Shown: positions 60,050 through 64,000 of the stretch, one piece after another
Position numbering within the stretch: position 1 is the first letter of the stretch
Layout: every line of letters starts with the position of its first letter
Source of the DNA: Tigriopus japonicus
Lineage: Eukaryota; Arthropoda; Copepoda; Harpacticoida; Harpacticidae
Assembly: GCA_010645155.1 (NCBI GenBank)
Contig: CM021317.1
Span: 8,163,960 to 8,227,959 of the forward strand
Length of the DNA: 64,000 nt
Reading direction: 5' to 3'
Made by a program: the position numbers and the translations under genes
Notes under the pieces: model-generated
What the model was told of the DNA's origin: nothing
Databases searched by the model: none
The model's input: only the letters and a program-made list of their open reading frames with translations

Positions 60050-60505
60050 AGGGGTGAGGCATGGCGTAGTGCGTACTGCGTCGGTTTGTCGTGCAGATGG
60101 CTTGGGTTCGATCCCGGCTGACTGCCACCCTCAAACACAACTCTTCGGAGTCAAAATTAGCATTTGAACCGTCTTTCAAATGCAACACACAACATTCCAA
60201 ACTCAACTCTTCGGAGTCAAAATTTAGCATTGAACTGTCTTTCAATGCCAAATGCTAGGCAAGCCCCGGTTCGATCCCGGGCTTGCCGAGTCCTAGTGAC
60301 CTGTGGTATTAAGTTACATGCAGAAGTCACGGCCCTTGACGGCTTAAATGGGCGAACCTGGGGTCATTCCCGAGGGTGAGGTAAAAATTAATGCTTGCTT
60401 GTTAGCTTGTCCAAGTGGAGCGGCAATATCCCCATATGGCGGACAGCCTCTATCAGATCGCAGCTGCGAAGCTGCGTTCTGACTCCTCAACAAACAAACA
60501 AACAA
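60050..60505 (+). mobile_element. tRNA-derived SINE, 456 bp, (AAAC)n tail
   Basis: A perfect 14-bp target duplication, ACATTGACCGGGTC, flanks it at 60036-60049 and 60506-60519. Two tRNA-type B boxes are present: GGTTCGATCCCGG at about 60107 and again at 60270, the latter inside a near-perfect stem (CAAGCCC...GGGCTTG). Between them a block containing ACTCTTCGGAGTCAAAATT occurs twice in direct order. The 3' part ends in (CAAA)n. It encodes no protein; it would have used LINE machinery supplied in trans. Confidence 0.88.
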
Positions 60506-60519
60506 ACATTGACCGGGTC

Positions 60520-62102
60520 TCTTAGTACTGTGAACACTCCACGTTTTGAATCGCGAGACTCTACACCCTCGTACTTTTGGAAAAGTAAATGTTTTTTAAC
60601 TTTTCTTTACATCCTGGCAAATGGGAGCAAATCTTTTTCGAAAACCTCGACATTAATCACTAGGGCCCAGAAATATTTTTTTTTAAATATAGACTATTTT
60701 AGAAATATTTCTCCACTTTTCTCGATTTTTTTTAAATATATTGGCTGTTTCAAGGAAACAATAAATATTTTCTCGAAAATTCTAGTCAAAAAAAATGTTT
60801 CGGTCAAAATTGGGGAAAATAAATGAATGACTAATCCTCAATAGAGCAAACCCAAAATGAACCCAAAATACAAAGATCTTTACAAATAGACACTTGTACT
60901 AAGATAAGACATTCACAACCAAAACTACTGTCAAATGCGAAAAAACTGCGACACCTATTGAGGCAAATTGAAAATTGTATTGTTAGATCAATTACATGTC
61001 AAGTTTGCCTCCAAAAACGGCCCAATGCATCAAATTCCCCAGAAAAGGTTTTGGAAAATCGGTGCACACAGACAAAACTATCAAATAATGGCCTTGCCAA
61101 AGCAAAATATTTCTTAAAAATCCCGTTTTTTCCAAATAATTTGGGCTTTTGAAGGAAATATTTATTAAATATTTTGCCACGCATATTTTTTGCAAATATT
61201 TTTCCGAGCCCAATTAATAATCACCAAATGACCAGGGTTTTAGCCGTTCCTCGAAAAAAGGAACGGATTATAGTTCCCGTTCCTTGCTCCAAAATGAGGA
61301 ACGCGTTGCCCCTGAATTCTTTTTGGAAAAAATAAATGGGATTTCAAAGTAAAAATTACTTTTGAAATAAGCATTAGTTTTGAGGTGAGGGTGATTAAAG
61401 GTGGGATTTCAAATAGCTCAATCACACTGATTTAATTCTAAGTTTATAAGACTATGAATGCTTCAATCTTTTTTTCATGCATGTTTTTGATGTTCAGTTT
61501 TAACGCTCATAATTTGTCTTTAGTTTTTTGAAAAAATATCTATTCAAACCATTTCAAACGTATGAAAAATCATTTGAGTACACTGCATTCAACACTTATT
61601 TGATTTGTCAACCTTGATTTAGGTTTGACTTTTTCTAAATCCTTGATTTTTGGTCCTTTTGGATCCCCCGGTTTATATTTTTGGCTAATGATTGTTTTCT
61701 TCACCATTCTTCGCAAAACCAATTAAAATGGCCATTTTGGCACAAGGTTTGGTTTAAGGTAAATGGGTTAAAAGGTTTGGTTTAAGGTAAAACTTCAGTG
61801 AACGAGATTTCACTTCTCCTTCGTTCAAGTTTTAACTCTCGGTGTATATTTAAGACGAAATAAAAGTGCTCGATTTGGCCGCCCTGACTTTGAAGGAAAC
61901 TCAAAAACGAATCGAGGACATTGATTTCACAAACTTTTATCTTCCTTCTTCCATGCAATGAGCTTTTGAAGGGATGGTAAAGCCATATTTAGACCAAAAG
62001 TGCCAAATTTTATTCCTTTAATTATTGAATATATTGATTTATATGAGTTTCTAGAAAAATTAATTTCCGCCATTTTCTGCCACTTTCTGCCACTTTTTTC
62101 GC
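60520..62102. other. AT-rich repeat-bearing intergenic DNA
   Basis: No gene supported. Several diverged AAATATTT-rich stretches occur. AGGGCCCAGAAATATTT near 60663 and the inverse motif AAATATTTTTCCGAGCCC near 61195 echo AGGGCCCGGAAGAATATT near 59271, hinting at a decayed transposon interrupted by the SINE. Confidence 0.4.
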
Positions 62103-62165
62103 ATGAATAAAAGCCATTTTCTGCCACCAATTTCTGCCAGGTGGCAGAAAATGGCTTTTATTCAT
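62103..62165. repeat. Perfect 26-bp hairpin with 11-base loop
   Basis: The left arm 62103-62128 (ATGAATAAAAGCCATTTTCT, then GCCACC) and right arm 62140-62165 are exact inverses around AATTTCTGCCA. TTTCTGCCA units also occur as short direct repeats just to the left (62074-62100). It has no other features. Confidence 0.85.
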
Positions 62166-63280
62166 ATGCCATCACTGGCTACACCATCTCCCCTTGGATT
62201 TGAAGGTGCTCTCAGCACACAAGTAAAACCTCTAAGGACTCTAAGGACTAGGACGCTATAACTGACCTCATATTCTGGGTTAGGACAGAGTCCATGAATG
62301 TACAACCCTACTTTTTGGAGTCTCTCCCAATATAAGAACTCTCTCACTTCTGTGATGTTCCAATAAGATAGATCTTCGGACCTGCTCGACCTTTTGAAAA
62401 CCTGCCGAACTCATTAGAGCCCAAATGGGTGAAACATGTTCAAGATGAGGCTGAACTATCGACTTGTACCTATCGACATCGTAACACTAACTCTGGATTT
62501 GAAAGTCTGATAAAACCAGCCGCACATTTGAAATGCCCTCCCCACTTTTAACTGGATATGCTCAAAGAACTTTCCACCATCTTGGATGACAAAGGATTTC
62601 TCCCGACAGTGTCAATAATATATTCCCAACAGGATCCGAACTCTCGCTGTCTGGGGAAGCATTTACGCGACCGACACGCTAGTACGCACGGCTATTTTGG
62701 ATTGAACCAAAATTCCCAATGAAATGAGAAAAATTGCCAAAAATCCCAAGCGCGTTTAAAAAAAAATCCTAAGTATTTTTTTCAATGTTCTCACACATTA
62801 TCAAAATTTATTTAGGTAAATCTAAACCAAAATAGAATCTAACTCTACTCATAATCGTTTCTCCACTCAACTAGGGTTCTAGCGAAAAAATGGCAATGTT
62901 TAAACAGGGGTCATGGGCAAAAACTCTAAAATGTTATTCAAAACACACTTAAAACAAGTATTTGAAAAGGTACTGTACTTTGACAAAAGTCTTAAATTTA
63001 TTACAATATGTTGACATGTCTAAAATATTTTGGAAATCAATTTTGTGGATCTGCTTTCAAGGACCTTTTAGGTCAGGATTCTTGAAGGATCAAACAAGAG
63101 GGAGGTTCATTACATAAATTTAGACAAAAGGCTGAGAAGATTTTGACAATATTTTTGGGATACACACCCATAACACTTCTTGAGAATTGAGTTGAAGATA
63201 ATGTTCAAAAAAATTATGTAAACATGTTTTAAGTGACCTTGAATAGTTTTTTTGACCTGTGAACACAATAGGACATGTGT
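62166..63280. other. Intergenic, AT-rich, nothing recognised
   Basis: No gene or RNA supported. Confidence 0.45.
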
Positions 63281-63909
63281 AAGGTTGCTTCAAGTGAGCG
63301 TTTTAAATCATTCCGCGGGCGGCAAAACAGGGCCGTTGGCTGTGCTGTGCTGCTCAGCCCATTTTGGCGAATCCAAGTTTTTCCCATTTTAACGTGCATT
63401 TGATGATCCTAGGTCCCTGGAAACGATCTAAATTTTACGTTTTGATCCCTCTGCTTTCACTTGGTTGAAAATATGCCCAATTTGTTTGCTAGAAAATGAT
63501 ACAGAAAAGATTAGATCTTAAAAGAAAGAAGCTTTAAAAAATAATGCATTTCTCTGTATGTTAAGTACTTTGAAATATTTAAATGATTCTTTGGAACCCA
63601 CTGAATAAATCAGCATCTTTATATTAGTGTTTGGATCAATGTTAAGTCCTATTTTTGCAATAGCACAAGGCTTGCTTACTTGCTTTTATATCAATCACCT
63701 AATAATATTTTTTGCATATTATTGACCCAATTCCAGCCAAGGTATCCTTAAGTGAAATACCGATCGTTTCCAAGGACCTAGAATCATCAAATGCTCGTCA
63801 AAATGGGAAAAACTTGGATTCGCCAAAATGGGCTGAGCAGCACAGCACAGCCAACGGCCCTGTTTTGCCGCCCGCGGAATGATTTAAAACGCTCACTTGG
63901 AGCAACCTT
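63281..63909. mobile_element. Long-TIR MITE, younger copy, 629 bp
   Basis: The left end AAGGTTGCTTCAAGTGAGCG and its inverse at the right (CGCTCACTTGGAGCAACCTT) begin inverted arms about 155 bp long. They differ at only a handful of positions and include CCGCGGGCGGCAAAACAGGG and TTGGCGAATCCAAGTTTTTC. The interior is AT-rich and non-coding. No convincing target duplication is seen, so the superfamily is open. A decayed relative lies at 42351-42690. Confidence 0.85.
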
Positions 63910-64000
63910 GTGGCGCCTCTAACATTCGTTGGAAATCTATGAATAGCAAAGTAGAGAATAAATAGTCTAGATTACAACATCAACGTGAAACCACGTGTCC
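63910..64000. other. Short flank at window end
   Basis: Non-coding to the end of the window. Confidence 0.4.

Overview
This is a eukaryotic nuclear window, AT-rich, with spliced genes, introns bounded by GT/AG, TATA boxes, AATAAA signals and many small DNA transposons. The protein content (an achaete-scute protein with the arthropod-type C-terminal tail, a HUWE1 orthologue, mitochondrial ribosomal protein S24 and two arthropod-like otopetrins) points to an arthropod. Compact introns and the general style suggest a crustacean, perhaps a copepod, but that last step is inference.

Layout: (1) 1-6510, minus strand: the 5' part of a HUWE1-type HECT ubiquitin ligase gene, with a very long 5.4-kb first coding exon; its C-terminal part runs off the left edge. 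(2) 6.5-13 kb: a mobile-element island with three hAT-type elements (two with perfect 8-bp target-site duplications), a 30-bp satellite and a 1.46-kb element with 28-bp inverted ends. (3) 13.1-14.5 kb, plus: a six-exon gene for an unrecognised 291-residue protein. (4) 15.8-16.4 kb, plus: intronless MRPS24, followed by a 500-bp foldback hairpin. (5) 19.0-21.2 kb, plus: a tandem pair of small secreted histidine-rich proteins with related promoters. (6) 21.3-36.9 kb: mainly non-coding DNA around a single intronless achaete-scute bHLH gene on the minus strand at 27.8-28.6 kb; its large flanks are the usual arrangement for a neural regulator. (7) 37.0-57.7 kb, minus: two tandem otopetrin (proton channel) genes that share exon boundaries and exon lengths but have unrelated cytosolic N-termini. 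The downstream one (46.1-57.7 kb) has a candidate alternative first exon inside its largest 5' intron. Nested hAT elements, a long-TIR MITE and a tRNA-derived SINE sit in or near the first otopetrin gene. (8) 57.7-64 kb: a GC-richer 5' flank of the second otopetrin, then gene-free repeat-rich DNA with a SINE (14-bp target duplication), a perfect 26-bp hairpin and a MITE with inverted ends of about 155 bp.

The genes do not form one pathway. The coherent groups are the two otopetrins (both probably form dimeric proton channels at the plasma membrane, both with histidine-rich extracellular S5-S6 loops) and the two histidine-rich secreted proteins. Protein assignments come from recognising family motifs by eye, and exon joins were checked for GT/AG signals and reading-frame phase. 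Transcript data or database searches were not available.
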